A stretch of DNA of 42,902 bases from Lachnospiraceae bacterium (GCA_022764465.1 JALERL010000016.1:1-42902); one strand, 5' to 3'; positions 25,300-36,395 are shown, counted from the stretch's first letter. Notes: generated by a model not told the origin, from the letters alone. Numbers and translations: made by a program.

Positions 25300-26123
25300 C
25301 AAGAGGAAAGATAAGACAAAAAGCGGCTGTGCTTACCGCATGTTTCCTGATATTTTTATTTGCCATCCCTTGTATGGCAGAGGGAACGAGCCATGTATAT
25401 GACAATGCCCTGCTGTTATCTGACTCTGAGATAGATAGCATCGGCCAGCTTGTGGATAAGATCGAAAAAGAGACTGGATGGGAGGTCTTTGTTGTAACAA
25501 CAGACGATGCGGCAGGCGAGACGACACAATCCTACAACGAATCCTTTTTAAATGATCATCTCTCTGGAGATGATGGAATCTCCTATATTGTTGATCTGGA
25601 TAATGGTGAGATACAGATAGCTACAACCGGTATTGTGACACGGTATATGACCGATGAACGTATCGATTCTGTGTTAGATGGCGGATATGAGTATGCATCG
25701 GATGAGGATTATGCAGGTTGTTTTGAAGCGATGTTAGATGCTACATACGATTATTATTCCGATGGAATCCCGTCAGATCAGTACAACTATGATTCTGACA
25801 CGGGAGAGGTTTCTAAGTATCAGGAGCCAAAGACATTAGAGTGGTATGAGGTTCTGATCGCAGTTGCACTTGCATGCGCAGCAGGCGGCATCACATTTTC
25901 CGTAGTAGTCGGAAAATATCGTCTGAAATGGGGAACCTATAAGTACGATTATCATGCAAACGGAACGCTTTCCCTGACGAAAAAGGAAGATCACTTTGTC
26001 AATGAGATCGTAACCCATCACCATATCCCGAAGAATCCGCCATCAAGCGGAGGAGGCAGCCAGTCAACCGTACATACCGGAGCAGGCGGACGAAGCTACG
26101 GCGGCGGAGGCAGAAAGCTGTAG
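25296..26123 (+). CDS. Secreted/membrane TPM-domain protein (YdjH-like)
   Basis: 275 residues: signal peptide (about 1-28, ending CMAEG), TPM domain of the TLP18.3/Psb32/MOLO-1 type (about 30-160: VYDNALLLSDSEIDSIGQLVDKIEKETGWEVFVVTTDDA, GISYIVDLDNGEIQIATTG), one membrane helix (about 182-205), a charged stretch, and a Gly/Ser/His-rich tail ending SYGGGGRKL. The TPM part is predicted outside the membrane. It overlaps the YdjG-like gene by four bases, so the pair is translationally coupled. With the SPFH gene it completes a YdjGHI-like set. Confidence 0.85.
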   Translation: MTRGKIRQKAAVLTACFLIFLFAIPCMAEGTSHVYDNALLLSDSEIDSIGQLVDKIEKETGWEVFVVTTDDAAGETTQSYNESFLNDHLSGDDGISYIVDLDNGEIQIATTGIVTRYMTDERIDSVLDGGYEYASDEDYAGCFEAMLDATYDYYSDGIPSDQYNYDSDTGEVSKYQEPKTLEWYEVLIAVALACAAGGITFSVVVGKYRLKWGTYKYDYHANGTLSLTKKEDHFVNEIVTHHHIPKNPPSSGGGSQSTVHTGAGGRSYGGGGRKL

Positions 26124-26166
26124 ACGTAGGACTTCTAAAAAAATCAGGGCGTTATAAGATATAGAT

Positions 26167-26342
26167 GGAAAAATATACAAATAATGTGAAGCAAACTTTT
26201 ATTTGCGTTTTTAGTCTTGAGCAAAATCCACTGCTTACGGAAACCACAAGTGAAGCTGTTGCTGAACTTGTCTGGTTGAAGTTAGCAGTTAGTTCGCGAA
26301 GAGCGTTGCAAATGTTTGCGGAACATATTTGTATATTTTTCC
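26167..26342. repeat. 176-nt imperfect palindrome (long hairpin)
   Basis: Outer arms are an exact 17-nt inverted repeat (26167-26183 GGAAAAATATACAAATA, and its complement at 26326-26342). Pairing then continues inward with small bulges: TGTGAAGCAAAC against TGTTCCGCAAAC, ATTTGC against GCAAAT, and a central ACAAGT...ACTTGT hairpin around position 26255. It is not preceded by a promoter I can recognise and carries no credible gene. Confidence 0.75.
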
Positions 26343-26384
26343 TTTTTAGATTTTAAAAGTACTTTATGATCCGACAAAAAAGGG

Positions 26385-26413
26385 TTGCGTCACTACGCAA
26401 TGTGTGTTATTAT
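26385..26413 (+). promoter_or_regulatory. Sigma-A promoter for the ACT-hom operon
   Basis: TTGCGT at 26385-26390, 17-bp spacer, TATTAT at 26408-26413, about 85 bp before the ACT gene. Confidence 0.65.
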
Positions 26414-26498
26414 CTTTGCCATGAGCACAGTTGTATTTGTGTGACATACACTGAATGCGGATCGTTATGTGCAGAAGGTGCACAGAAATGAGGAGACT

Positions 26499-26942
26499 AT
26501 GGCAGAGAATACCAAGTATTATGTGCTGAAGGAGAAAGCAGTCCCGGAAGTCCTTTTAAAGGTCATAGAGGCAAAGCGGCTGTTAGACTCCGGTCGTGCA
26601 CTGTCGGTTCAGGAAGCTACCGAAAAGGTGGATATCAGCAGAAGTTCCTTTTACAAGTATAAGGATGATATTTTTCCGTTCCATGATAATGTAAAAGGCA
26701 AGACAATTACGATGGTCATACAGTTAGATGATGAGCCGGGACTTTTGTCCGTGGTACTGAATATTGTCGCAAAGTATCATGCGAATATTCTTACGATCCA
26801 TCAGTCCATTCCGGTAAACGGGATTGCTTCACTGACACTCAGTATCGACATTCTTCCGGAGACAGGAGATCCTGCCATCATGGTAGATGCGATTGAGGAG
26901 ACAGAGGGGATACATTATGTAAAAATACTTTCCAGAGAATAA
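26499..26942 (+). CDS. ACT-domain protein, PheB/UPF0735 family
   Basis: 147 residues. The N-terminal half (about 1-65) contains a helix-turn-helix-like stretch (ALSVQEATEKVDISRSSFYKYKDDIFPF). The C-terminal half is an ACT domain (about 70-145, TMVIQLDDEPGLLSVVLNIVAKYHANILTIHQSIP), the amino-acid-binding fold of biosynthetic regulators. GAGGAG lies just upstream of the chosen ATG; a reading from 26469 has no such site. It precedes homoserine dehydrogenase by 53 bases, the usual context in Firmicutes. A role as amino-acid sensor for that pathway is inferred. Confidence 0.9.
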   Translation: MAENTKYYVLKEKAVPEVLLKVIEAKRLLDSGRALSVQEATEKVDISRSSFYKYKDDIFPFHDNVKGKTITMVIQLDDEPGLLSVVLNIVAKYHANILTIHQSIPVNGIASLTLSIDILPETGDPAIMVDAIEETEGIHYVKILSRE

Positions 26943-26995
26943 GAATCAGAAAGTACAGACAGCAGAGGATTAGAGTTGAAAGGAGTTTCTAAAAC

Positions 26996-28198
26996 ATGAT
27001 TAAGGCAGCAGTAATGGGATATGGAACGATCGGTTCCGGAGTAGTAGAGGTATTAGAGACAAACCGTGACAGCATTGCGAAGCGTTGCGGTGATACAATA
27101 GAAGTAAAATACGTATTAGACTTAAGAGAGTTCCCGGGTGACCCGATCCAGGATAAGATCGTACATGATTACAAGACGATCGCAGAAGATCCGGAGGTTT
27201 CTATCGTGGTAGAGACCATGGGTGGTGTAGAGCCTGCATTTACATTTGTAAAGGCAATGTTAGAGGCAGGGAAGCACGTTACAACATCCAATAAGGCACT
27301 GGTTGCAGATAAGGGCGCAGAGTTGCTTGCGATCGCAAGAGAGAAGAATGTGAACTTCATGTTTGAGGCAAGTGTTGGCGGCGGTATTCCGATCATCCGT
27401 TCCCTGAATGAATGTCTGACAGCCGATGAGATCGAAGAGATCACAGGTATTTTAAACGGAACCACAAACTACATGATGACAAAAATGAGCCAGGAAGGCT
27501 TAGAGTTTGACGATGTATTAAAGGATGCGCAGGCAAAGGGTTATGCAGAGAAGGATCCGACTGCGGACATCGAAGGACATGATGCCTGCCGTAAGATCGC
27601 AATCCTTACATCCCTGATCTGTGGAAGACAGGTAGATTTTAATGAGATCCACTGTGAAGGAATCACAAAGATCTCTGCAACCGATATCAAGTACGCAAAA
27701 GCAATGGGAAAAGCCATTAAGCTGCTTGCAACCAGCCGTAAGGTCGGTGACAGCTATTGTGCAATGGTAGCACCACATATGCTTCCGGCAGAGCATCCGT
27801 TATTCCCGGTCAATGATGTATTCAATGCAGTATTTGTCCATGGAAATGTCTTAGGTGATGCAATGTTTTACGGAAGTGGAGCAGGAAAGCTTCCAACCGC
27901 AAGTGCAGTCGTAGCAGATATGGTAGAGATCGCAAAGAACTTAGACCAGAATATCTTTGTTGAGTGGAGTTCTAAGAAGATGGAACTTGTTGATTACAAG
28001 CAGTCCGTTAACCGGTTCTTTGTCCGCACCACAGCAAGTGAAGCAGCCGTTAAGGAGAACTTCGGGGATGTTACCTTTGTAAAGGCAGAAGGAGTTTCCG
28101 GTGAGATCGGATTCGTAACCGAGCCGATGACAGAAGCAGATTACGAGATCAAGGCAGTTGCTTTAGGCAATGTGCTTCAGATGATCCGTGTAAAATAA
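26996..28198 (+). CDS. hom: Homoserine dehydrogenase
   Basis: A 400-residue NAD(P)H enzyme that reduces aspartate semialdehyde to homoserine for threonine and methionine. It has the dinucleotide site GYGTIGSGVVEVLE (about 8-21), TSNKALVADKG, the core GILNGTTNYMMTKMSQEGLEFDDVLKDAQAKGYAEKDPTADIEGHDACRKIAIL, and a C-terminal part (about 330-400) resembling a shortened ACT domain. AAAGGAG lies upstream of the ATG. It is followed by the phosphoglycerate-mutase-like gene after a hairpin-containing gap. Confidence 0.96.
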   Translation: MIKAAVMGYGTIGSGVVEVLETNRDSIAKRCGDTIEVKYVLDLREFPGDPIQDKIVHDYKTIAEDPEVSIVVETMGGVEPAFTFVKAMLEAGKHVTTSNKALVADKGAELLAIAREKNVNFMFEASVGGGIPIIRSLNECLTADEIEEITGILNGTTNYMMTKMSQEGLEFDDVLKDAQAKGYAEKDPTADIEGHDACRKIAILTSLICGRQVDFNEIHCEGITKISATDIKYAKAMGKAIKLLATSRKVGDSYCAMVAPHMLPAEHPLFPVNDVFNAVFVHGNVLGDAMFYGSGAGKLPTASAVVADMVEIAKNLDQNIFVEWSSKKMELVDYKQSVNRFFVRTTASEAAVKENFGDVTFVKAEGVSGEIGFVTEPMTEADYEIKAVALGNVLQMIRVK

Positions 28199-28213
28199 TA
28201 AGAATCATAACTG

Positions 28214-28248
28214 GCATGCATTCTGCCTTTCATGGCAGGGTAGCATGC
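28214..28248 (+). other. Intergenic hairpin between hom and the apgM-like gene
   Basis: GCATGC...CTGCC-TTTCAT-GGCAG...GCATGC forms a long stem with a small internal loop and no T-run, so it looks like an mRNA processing or stabilising hairpin more than a terminator. Confidence 0.55.
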
Positions 28249-28276
28249 TATTCTTTCATAGGAGGAACAGATAGAA

Positions 28277-31457
<3,181 letters not shown>

Positions 31458-31489
31458 GTTACTAACATCCTTCTCGTTTTTCTATAAGC

Positions 31490-31518
31490 AGTATAGCAAG
31501 AGGACGTAAGCCTGTCAA
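31490..31518 (-). promoter_or_regulatory. Sigma-A promoter of the DUF2752 gene
   Basis: On the minus strand: TTGACA (31518-31513), 17-bp spacer, TATACT (31495-31490). Confidence 0.85.
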
Positions 31519-31524
31519 AAAATA

Positions 31525-31553
31525 TTGTACCGCCGGAACCGGTATGATATAAT
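31525..31553 (+). promoter_or_regulatory. Sigma-A promoter leading into the hairpin array
   Basis: TTGTAC at 31525-31530, 17-bp spacer, TATAAT at 31548-31553. Transcription would begin near 31560 and run through the hairpin array to the DUF975 gene. A second TATAAT occurs at 31627-31632. Confidence 0.65.
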
Positions 31554-31891
31554 GAATTCTAACGAATTCATTAAGAAGTTTCTTACGAAACTTCATATGT
31601 GCAAAATGCATGCACAAAATAGATGATATAATGTTCGCGAAGGCAAAAGTGAGCATACATTCCAGCCAACTATGAATGCTTGCATGATATAGTTGACTGG
31701 AGTGTATGAGAACGCGCCCGCGAGTCCGGAAAACCGAAGGTTTTTCGGACTTTTGCCGGAGCAGTTTCGCTTTTTGATAGTGCGAAGCAAACAGAACAAG
31801 TTCTGTTTAACATCGAGAAAATCTGTGATTTTCGAGATGTGCACAGCGAATGTTTGTTGCAATTTCGGAAGTTCGAAGAACGGAGAAATTG
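31551..31891 (+). ncRNA. Array of about nine consecutive hairpins (structured leader or unknown RNA)
   Basis: Successive inverted repeats: 31551-31572 (AATGAATTC/GAATTCATT), 31575-31594 (GAAGTTTC/GAAACTTC), 31598-31616 (TGTGCA/TGCACA), 31654-31708 (20-nt arms, one mismatch and one wobble, with an inner ATGC/GCAT hairpin), 31724-31750 (12-nt arms, one wobble), 31766-31786 (TTCGC/GCGAA), 31789-31808 (AAACAGAAC/GTTCTGTTT), 31811-31839 (arms split by tandem G-A mismatches) and 31860-31891 (CAATTTC/GAAATTG with inner GTTC/GAAC). Arms differ in sequence, so this is not a simple repeat. It matches no riboswitch class I know. The RNA call is inference. Confidence 0.55.
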
Positions 31892-31929
31892 TAATTATTA
31901 TAGTTAATACAATCCATAAGGAGCAGAAC

Positions 31930-32703
31930 ATGAAGAAACGAAAAACAGCAGAATTAAAGAGACTTGCAAGGCAGACACTGACCGGACATTACGGAACACC
32001 GATGGCAGCGATGGTCGTCATGGAACTGATCGTTATGGCATTACTCATTCCGTTTGCATGGAACATAACACCGGATTCCTCGACGAGGGATGTGCTGATC
32101 TATGACGGGGCTGTCTTTATAATCGGACAGATCAGTGCCGTATTCAGTGCAGGACTGATCCGTATATCCTTGTCGATGGCACGTGGAAAGGAATACGGAT
32201 TTAAACAGTTATTTTACGGATTTAAGAATCATCCGGATCATTATATTATCGCAACCCTGCTTTTGATGATTCTTGCCCTGATTCCGGCAGTTCCGGTGAT
32301 TATTGTGGCAGTTTTATCGCTTTGGCTCTGGAATAAGGTGTTACTTGGTATCCTGATCGCAGCAGCAGGTATTCTTATGATAATCGGGGAAATCCTGATC
32401 GTATTACGCTATGCACTGGTCTATTATTACGTGCAGGAGCAGCCGGAGAGCCGGATCCGTGACTGTTTGAAACAGTGCAGCAGACAGATGAAGGGGCAGA
32501 AGGGCAGACTGTTTTATCTGATCTTAAGCTTCCTTGGATGGTGGCTGCTTGGCATGCTTTCCCTAGGAATCGGATATTTGTGGATCGCACCATATATGAC
32601 ACAGACAGTGACCTATTTTTATCTGGATATTACCGGTGAGCTGGATACAGTACCGGAAGCGGAGCAGATGAAAGGCGTGTATGTCGATGCGGTTGCACAG
32701 TAA
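31930..32703 (+). CDS. DUF975 family membrane protein
   Basis: 257 residues, polytopic (about five or six helices), with the family opening KTAELKRLARQTLTGHYGTPMAAMVVMELI and a C-terminal half with YYYVQEQPESRIRDCLKQCSRQMKGQKGRLFYL, typical of DUF975. Function is unknown. AAGGAG seven bases before the ATG at 31930 decides the start; the frame is open further upstream through the hairpin region but without family similarity. It is probably transcribed from the promoter at 31525 with a 5' leader of about 370 nt. Confidence 0.87.
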   Translation: MKKRKTAELKRLARQTLTGHYGTPMAAMVVMELIVMALLIPFAWNITPDSSTRDVLIYDGAVFIIGQISAVFSAGLIRISLSMARGKEYGFKQLFYGFKNHPDHYIIATLLLMILALIPAVPVIIVAVLSLWLWNKVLLGILIAAAGILMIIGEILIVLRYALVYYYVQEQPESRIRDCLKQCSRQMKGQKGRLFYLILSFLGWWLLGMLSLGIGYLWIAPYMTQTVTYFYLDITGELDTVPEAEQMKGVYVDAVAQ

Positions 32704-32718
32704 GGAATACAGAATATG

Positions 32719-32751
32719 AAAAAGCAGACAGCGGCGGCTGTCTGCTTTTTT
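32719..32751 (+). terminator. Terminator after the DUF975 gene
   Basis: 14-bp stem AAAAAGCAGACAGC/GCTGTCTGCTTTTT with GGCG loop. It can also serve the convergent gene on the minus strand. Confidence 0.93.
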
Positions 32752-32755
32752 CACC

Positions 32756-32769
32756 GTATAGGAAATTCT
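32756..32769. repeat. Copy 2 of the GTATAGGAAATTCT motif
   Basis: Same 14-mer as at 5778-5791, directly after a terminator. Its last base coincides with the stop codon of the convergent gene. Confidence 0.6.
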
Positions 32770-33134
32770 TACTGATAGTACTGCATATACTGTTCGGTGA
32801 TCTGATTGGAATATTCCATCAGTTTATCAAGGCTTCCAAGTGAGTGGATCATATATACGAAGGTGAATCCGTAGAGTGCGATGGTGATCACAAGACCAAG
32901 GATCCCAAGGATCAGCCCGGTTTTTCCTTTCGTGTCCATCTTCATCTCACCGCCCCGCGATAACAGTGCAAAAATAATAGCGAGCGCTCCCGTAACAATG
33001 GCAGCATAGATGCAGCAGGATGTTGCAATGGAGATGATACCCATTACGATTGCTGCGATTGCCATGCCCTGTGAACGTTTTTCACCATAATAAGTGTGTG
33101 TCGTCTGTGTCTGGTTTTCCGGCTGATAATCCAT
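32769..33134 (-). CDS. DUF4190-like small membrane protein
   Basis: 121 residues: a polar N-terminus (MDYQPENQTQTTHTYYGEKRSQG), two membrane helices (about 25-57 MAIAAIVMGIISIATSCCIYAAIVTGALAIIFALLSRG; about 66-92) separated by a GKTGLILGILGL loop as in DUF4190 proteins, and a helical tail. Function is unknown. AGGAGG before the ATG at 33134 decides the start. It has its own promoter, divergent from tex. Confidence 0.75.
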   Translation of the reverse strand: MDYQPENQTQTTHTYYGEKRSQGMAIAAIVMGIISIATSCCIYAAIVTGALAIIFALLSRGGEMKMDTKGKTGLILGILGLVITIALYGFTFVYMIHSLGSLDKLMEYSNQITEQYMQYYQ

Positions 33135-33170
33135 AAAAGACCTCCTGAAATGATAACGATATATGCTGAA

Positions 33171-33200
33171 AGTATAGCATAAGAAACTTGTTTCAGACAA
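33171..33200 (-). promoter_or_regulatory. Promoter of the DUF4190-like gene
   Basis: On the minus strand: TTGTCT (33200-33195), 18-bp spacer containing GAAAC-AA-GTTTC, TATACT (33176-33171). Confidence 0.55.
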
Positions 33201-33216
33201 TAGAAAATGATAATAT
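33188..33216 (+). promoter_or_regulatory. Promoter of tex
   Basis: TTGTTT at 33188-33193, 17-bp spacer, TAATAT at 33211-33216. The element overlaps the divergent promoter, so the two cannot be occupied at once. Confidence 0.5.
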
Positions 33217-33247
33217 AAAAAATAGAATTGAAAAAGGGAGCAGAAAA

Positions 33248-35392
33248 ATGGATATTATCAATAAAATTGCAGAAGAACTTGGAATCAGACGTCAGCAGGC
33301 AGAGGCGGCAGTGAAGCTGATCGATGAAGGCTATACGATCCCGTTTATTGCCAGATACCGAAAGGAAGTCACCGGATCGTTAAATGACGAGGTGCTGCGT
33401 AATCTGTATGACCGTCTGAACTACCTGCGTAATCTTGAAGAGAAAAAGCAGCAGGTACTCGCAAGCATTGAAGAACAGGGAAAGCTGACTGCAGAGTTAA
33501 AGGATCAGATCCTTTCAGCAGAAACATTGGTTGTTGTGGAGGATCTCTACCGCCCATATCGTCCGAAACGCCGGACAAGAGCGACAATCGCAAAGGAGAA
33601 GGGCTTAGAGCCGCTTGCAAATATCATTACGCTTCAGATGACGACAACACCATTAGAGAAGGAAGCTGAAGCATTTTTAGATGAGCAAAAGGAAGTAAAT
33701 ACCGTAGAAGAAGCAATCGCAGGGGCGAAGGATATTATCGCGGAGTATATCTCCGATGAGGCAGATTATCGTATGCATATCCGTGATCTGACGATGAAAA
33801 AGGGACGGATCACATCGACGGCAAAGGACAAGGAAGCCGAATCCGTCTATGAGATGTATTATGAATTTGATGAAGCGATTGCAAAGCTTGCAGGACACCG
33901 CGTGCTGGCATTAAACCGTGGAGAAGCGGAGAAGTTTTTGACGGTGAAGATCGAAGCACCGGAGGATGATATCCTTGCTTATCTGAACCGCAAGATCATT
34001 ACACGTGAGAATCCGGTTACATCCCCGGTATTGCAGGAAGTAGTGGCAGACAGCTACAAGCGTCTGATCGCACCGGCGATCGAGCGTGAGATCCGCAGTG
34101 ACCTGACCGAAAAGGCGGAAGATGGCGCAATCAGTGTCTTTGGCAAGAACTTAAAGCAGTTACTGATGCAGCCGCCGATCGCGGGACAGGTAGTGCTTGG
34201 CTGGGATCCGGCATTCCGTACCGGCTGTAAGCTTGCTGTTGTAGATGCAACCGGAAAGGTGTTAGATACCACCGTGATCTATCCGACAGCACCGCAGAAC
34301 CGTGTAGACGAGGCAAAACAGGTCTTAAAGAAGCTGATCGCAAAGTACCATATCACCCTGATCTCACTTGGAAACGGAACAGCATCCCGTGAGTCAGAGC
34401 AGATCATCGTAGACTTGTTAAAAGAGCTTCCGGTTAAGGTTCAGTATATTATTGTTAATGAAGCCGGTGCTTCCGTGTATTCTGCAAGTAAGCTTGCAAC
34501 GGAAGAATTCCCGAACTTCGATGTTGGACAGCGAAGTGCTGCATCCATGGCAAGACGTCTGCAGGATCCGCTGGCAGAACTGGTAAAGATCGATCCAAAG
34601 TCGATCGGAGTCGGACAGTATCAGCATGATATGAACCAGAAGAAGTTAAGTGAGGCGTTAGGCGGCGTCGTAGAGGACTGTGTAAATAAGGTTGGTGTGG
34701 ATCTGAATACTGCATCCGCATCACTGCTTGAGTATATTGCCGGGATCAGTAAGGCAATCGCTAAAAATATTGTGACCTACCGTGAAGAAAACGGACGTTT
34801 CTCCGCACGTAGTGAACTGTTAAAGGTAGCAAAGCTTGGACCGAAGGCATATGAGCAGTGTGCAGGCTTCATGCGTATCATGGATGGTAAAAATCCGCTC
34901 GATGCAACCGGGGTACATCCGGAAAGTTATGCGGCAACGAAAAAATTGCTCGAGCAGCTTGGTTACAGATTAGAGGATGTAAAGGAACGGAAGTTAGACG
35001 GCATTTCGAAAAAGATCCGGGATTATAAAAAGCTTGCAGCCGAACTTGAGATCGGAGAGATCACGCTGCGTGATATTGTCAAGGAATTAGAAAAGCCTGC
35101 AAGAGACCCACGTGAGGATATGCCAAAACCGATCTTAAGAAGTGATGTCTTAGAGATGAAGGATCTGACACCGGGCATGATCTTAAAAGGAACGGTCCGC
35201 AACGTCATTGATTTTGGTGCATTTGTGGATATCGGTGTACATCAGGACGGACTGGTACATATCTCACAGATGTGTGACCGGTATATCAAGCATCCATTAG
35301 AAGTCGTAAGTGTCGGAGATGTGGTAGAGGTCAAGGTTATGAGTGTAGATCTGAAAAAACAGAGAATCCAGTTGACAATGAAGGGAATTTAA
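33248..35392 (+). CDS. tex: Tex family RNA-binding protein
   Basis: A 714-residue cytoplasmic nucleic-acid-binding protein linked to transcription and RNA metabolism. Domains in order: N-terminal Tex helical domain (about 1-190, IPFIARYRKEVTGSLNDEVLR), YqgF-like RNase H fold (about 310-440, VLGWDPAFRTGCKLAVVDATGKVLDTTVIYP), helix-hairpin-helix region (about 480-560, LNTASASLLEYIAGISKAIAKNIVTYREENGRF) and C-terminal S1 domain (about 638-712, LKGTVRNVIDFGAFVDIGVHQDGLVHISQM). GGGAG precedes the ATG at 33248. Normal length. Monocistronic. Confidence 0.96.
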   Translation: MDIINKIAEELGIRRQQAEAAVKLIDEGYTIPFIARYRKEVTGSLNDEVLRNLYDRLNYLRNLEEKKQQVLASIEEQGKLTAELKDQILSAETLVVVEDLYRPYRPKRRTRATIAKEKGLEPLANIITLQMTTTPLEKEAEAFLDEQKEVNTVEEAIAGAKDIIAEYISDEADYRMHIRDLTMKKGRITSTAKDKEAESVYEMYYEFDEAIAKLAGHRVLALNRGEAEKFLTVKIEAPEDDILAYLNRKIITRENPVTSPVLQEVVADSYKRLIAPAIEREIRSDLTEKAEDGAISVFGKNLKQLLMQPPIAGQVVLGWDPAFRTGCKLAVVDATGKVLDTTVIYPTAPQNRVDEAKQVLKKLIAKYHITLISLGNGTASRESEQIIVDLLKELPVKVQYIIVNEAGASVYSASKLATEEFPNFDVGQRSAASMARRLQDPLAELVKIDPKSIGVGQYQHDMNQKKLSEALGGVVEDCVNKVGVDLNTASASLLEYIAGISKAIAKNIVTYREENGRFSARSELLKVAKLGPKAYEQCAGFMRIMDGKNPLDATGVHPESYAATKKLLEQLGYRLEDVKERKLDGISKKIRDYKKLAAELEIGEITLRDIVKELEKPARDPREDMPKPILRSDVLEMKDLTPGMILKGTVRNVIDFGAFVDIGVHQDGLVHISQMCDRYIKHPLEVVSVGDVVEVKVMSVDLKKQRIQLTMKGI

Positions 35393-35405
35393 TTGTCAAA
35401 AGGGG

Positions 35406-35434
35406 TTGACAGTATGGCAGAAAATGCCTACAAT
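35406..35434 (+). promoter_or_regulatory. Sigma-A promoter of the ribU transcript
   Basis: TTGACA at 35406-35411, 17-bp spacer, TACAAT at 35429-35434, just before the riboswitch. Confidence 0.88.
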
Positions 35435-35455
35435 AGATCTCGAAAACTGAATCGA

Positions 35456-35600
35456 ATTTCTTCGGGGCAGGGTGATGTGAGTTGACAGATTCACAAATTC
35501 CCGACCGACGGTGAGCATCGATAAGGTGTAAGTCCGTGAGCCGTAAGGCTGATTTGGTGAGAATCCAAAACCGACAGTATAGTCTGGATGAGAGAAGATA
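35456..35600 (+). ncRNA. FMN riboswitch (RFN element)
   Basis: Conserved RFN blocks are all present: TTTCTTCGGGGCAGGGTGA, AATTCCCGACCG.CGGT, AAGTCCGTGAGCC, GATTTGGTGAGAATCC, AAAACCGACAGTATAGTC and TGGATGAGAGAAGATA. The P1 stem is formed by TTTCTTC and GAGAAGA. Bound FMN is expected to switch off the downstream riboflavin transporter gene. Confidence 0.97.
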
Positions 35601-35628
35601 ACGCATAGAGGTATGTGTCAGAACGTGT

Positions 35629-35662
35629 CCCGGATATTTTTATAGTATCCGGGATTTTCTTT
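35629..35662 (+). terminator. Riboswitch-controlled terminator
   Basis: CCCGGATA/TATCCGGG stem (35629-35636, 35646-35653) followed by ATTTTCTTT, between the FMN aptamer and ribU. Expression control is therefore transcriptional. Confidence 0.85.
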
Positions 35663-35713
35663 CGCTCTTTTTGAAATTCCTTTCACAAAATACTTTAAAA
35701 AAGGAGCAGAAAA

Positions 35714-36385
35714 ATGAACAACACAACAACAGCAAACACAAAAGAAACCGTCAAAGCAGAACATGAGAAAACAGAAAAGCGGATCAATATCCGTTACATG
35801 ACCATGACAGCAATGTTATCCGCAATCGCATTTATCCTGATGTTTATGGATTTTTCCGTACCGTTTATGCCGGGCTTTATCAAGCTGGATATCTCCGAGC
35901 TTCCGGCACTGATCGGTACCTTTGCCATGGGACCGGCAAGTGGCGTGATCATCTGCCTGGTGAAAAACATCTTACACCTTCTGATCACAACAACCGGTGG
36001 TGTCGGAGAGTTATCGAACTTTGTACTTGGCGTAGCCTTTGTTTTACCGGCAGGTCTGTTTTACAAGTATAAGAAAAACAGAAAGAGCGCACTCATTGGT
36101 TCCTTTGTCGGAGCACTGATCATGGCACTGTTCAGTCTTCCGTCAAATTACTTTGTCGTATATCCGTTCTATACCAACTTTATGCCGGAGGATGCGATCA
36201 TCGGTGCTTACAACGCAATCATTTCCGTAGTTGGCGGACATGTAGACAACCTGTTCCAGTGCCTGTTGATCTTCAACGTACCGTTTACCTTTGTAAAGGG
36301 ACTTTTAAGCGTACTGATCACATTTTTGATCTACAAGCATATTTCACCGATCATCAAGGGAAATTATACAAACCGCAGATCATAA
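35714..36385 (+). CDS. ribU: Riboflavin ECF transporter S component RibU
   Basis: A 223-residue membrane protein that binds riboflavin and works with the shared ECF energising module (EcfA, EcfA', EcfT, not in the window). About six helices; the conserved stretches are MTAMLSAIAFILMFMDFSVPFMPGFIKLDISELPALIGTFAMGPASG, LLITTTGGVGELSNFVLGVAFVLPAG and NVPFTFVKGLL. The N-terminal 27 residues are polar (Asn/Thr/Lys/Glu) and probably cytoplasmic. GGAG precedes the ATG. The FMN riboswitch upstream confirms the flavin role. Confidence 0.95.
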   Translation: MNNTTTANTKETVKAEHEKTEKRINIRYMTMTAMLSAIAFILMFMDFSVPFMPGFIKLDISELPALIGTFAMGPASGVIICLVKNILHLLITTTGGVGELSNFVLGVAFVLPAGLFYKYKKNRKSALIGSFVGALIMALFSLPSNYFVVYPFYTNFMPEDAIIGAYNAIISVVGGHVDNLFQCLLIFNVPFTFVKGLLSVLITFLIYKHISPIIKGNYTNRRS

Positions 36386-36395
36386 CCTCGGGTAG

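Noticed and set aside
26165-26356. 63-codon open frame within the long palindrome
   Set aside because: It follows the palindrome arm to arm, has no ribosome site and no protein-like pattern; the openness is a by-product of the repeat.
31693-31929. Upstream extension of the DUF975 protein through the hairpin array
   Set aside because: The family start and an AAGGAG site both point to 31930; the extra 79 codons show no similarity and follow the hairpins.
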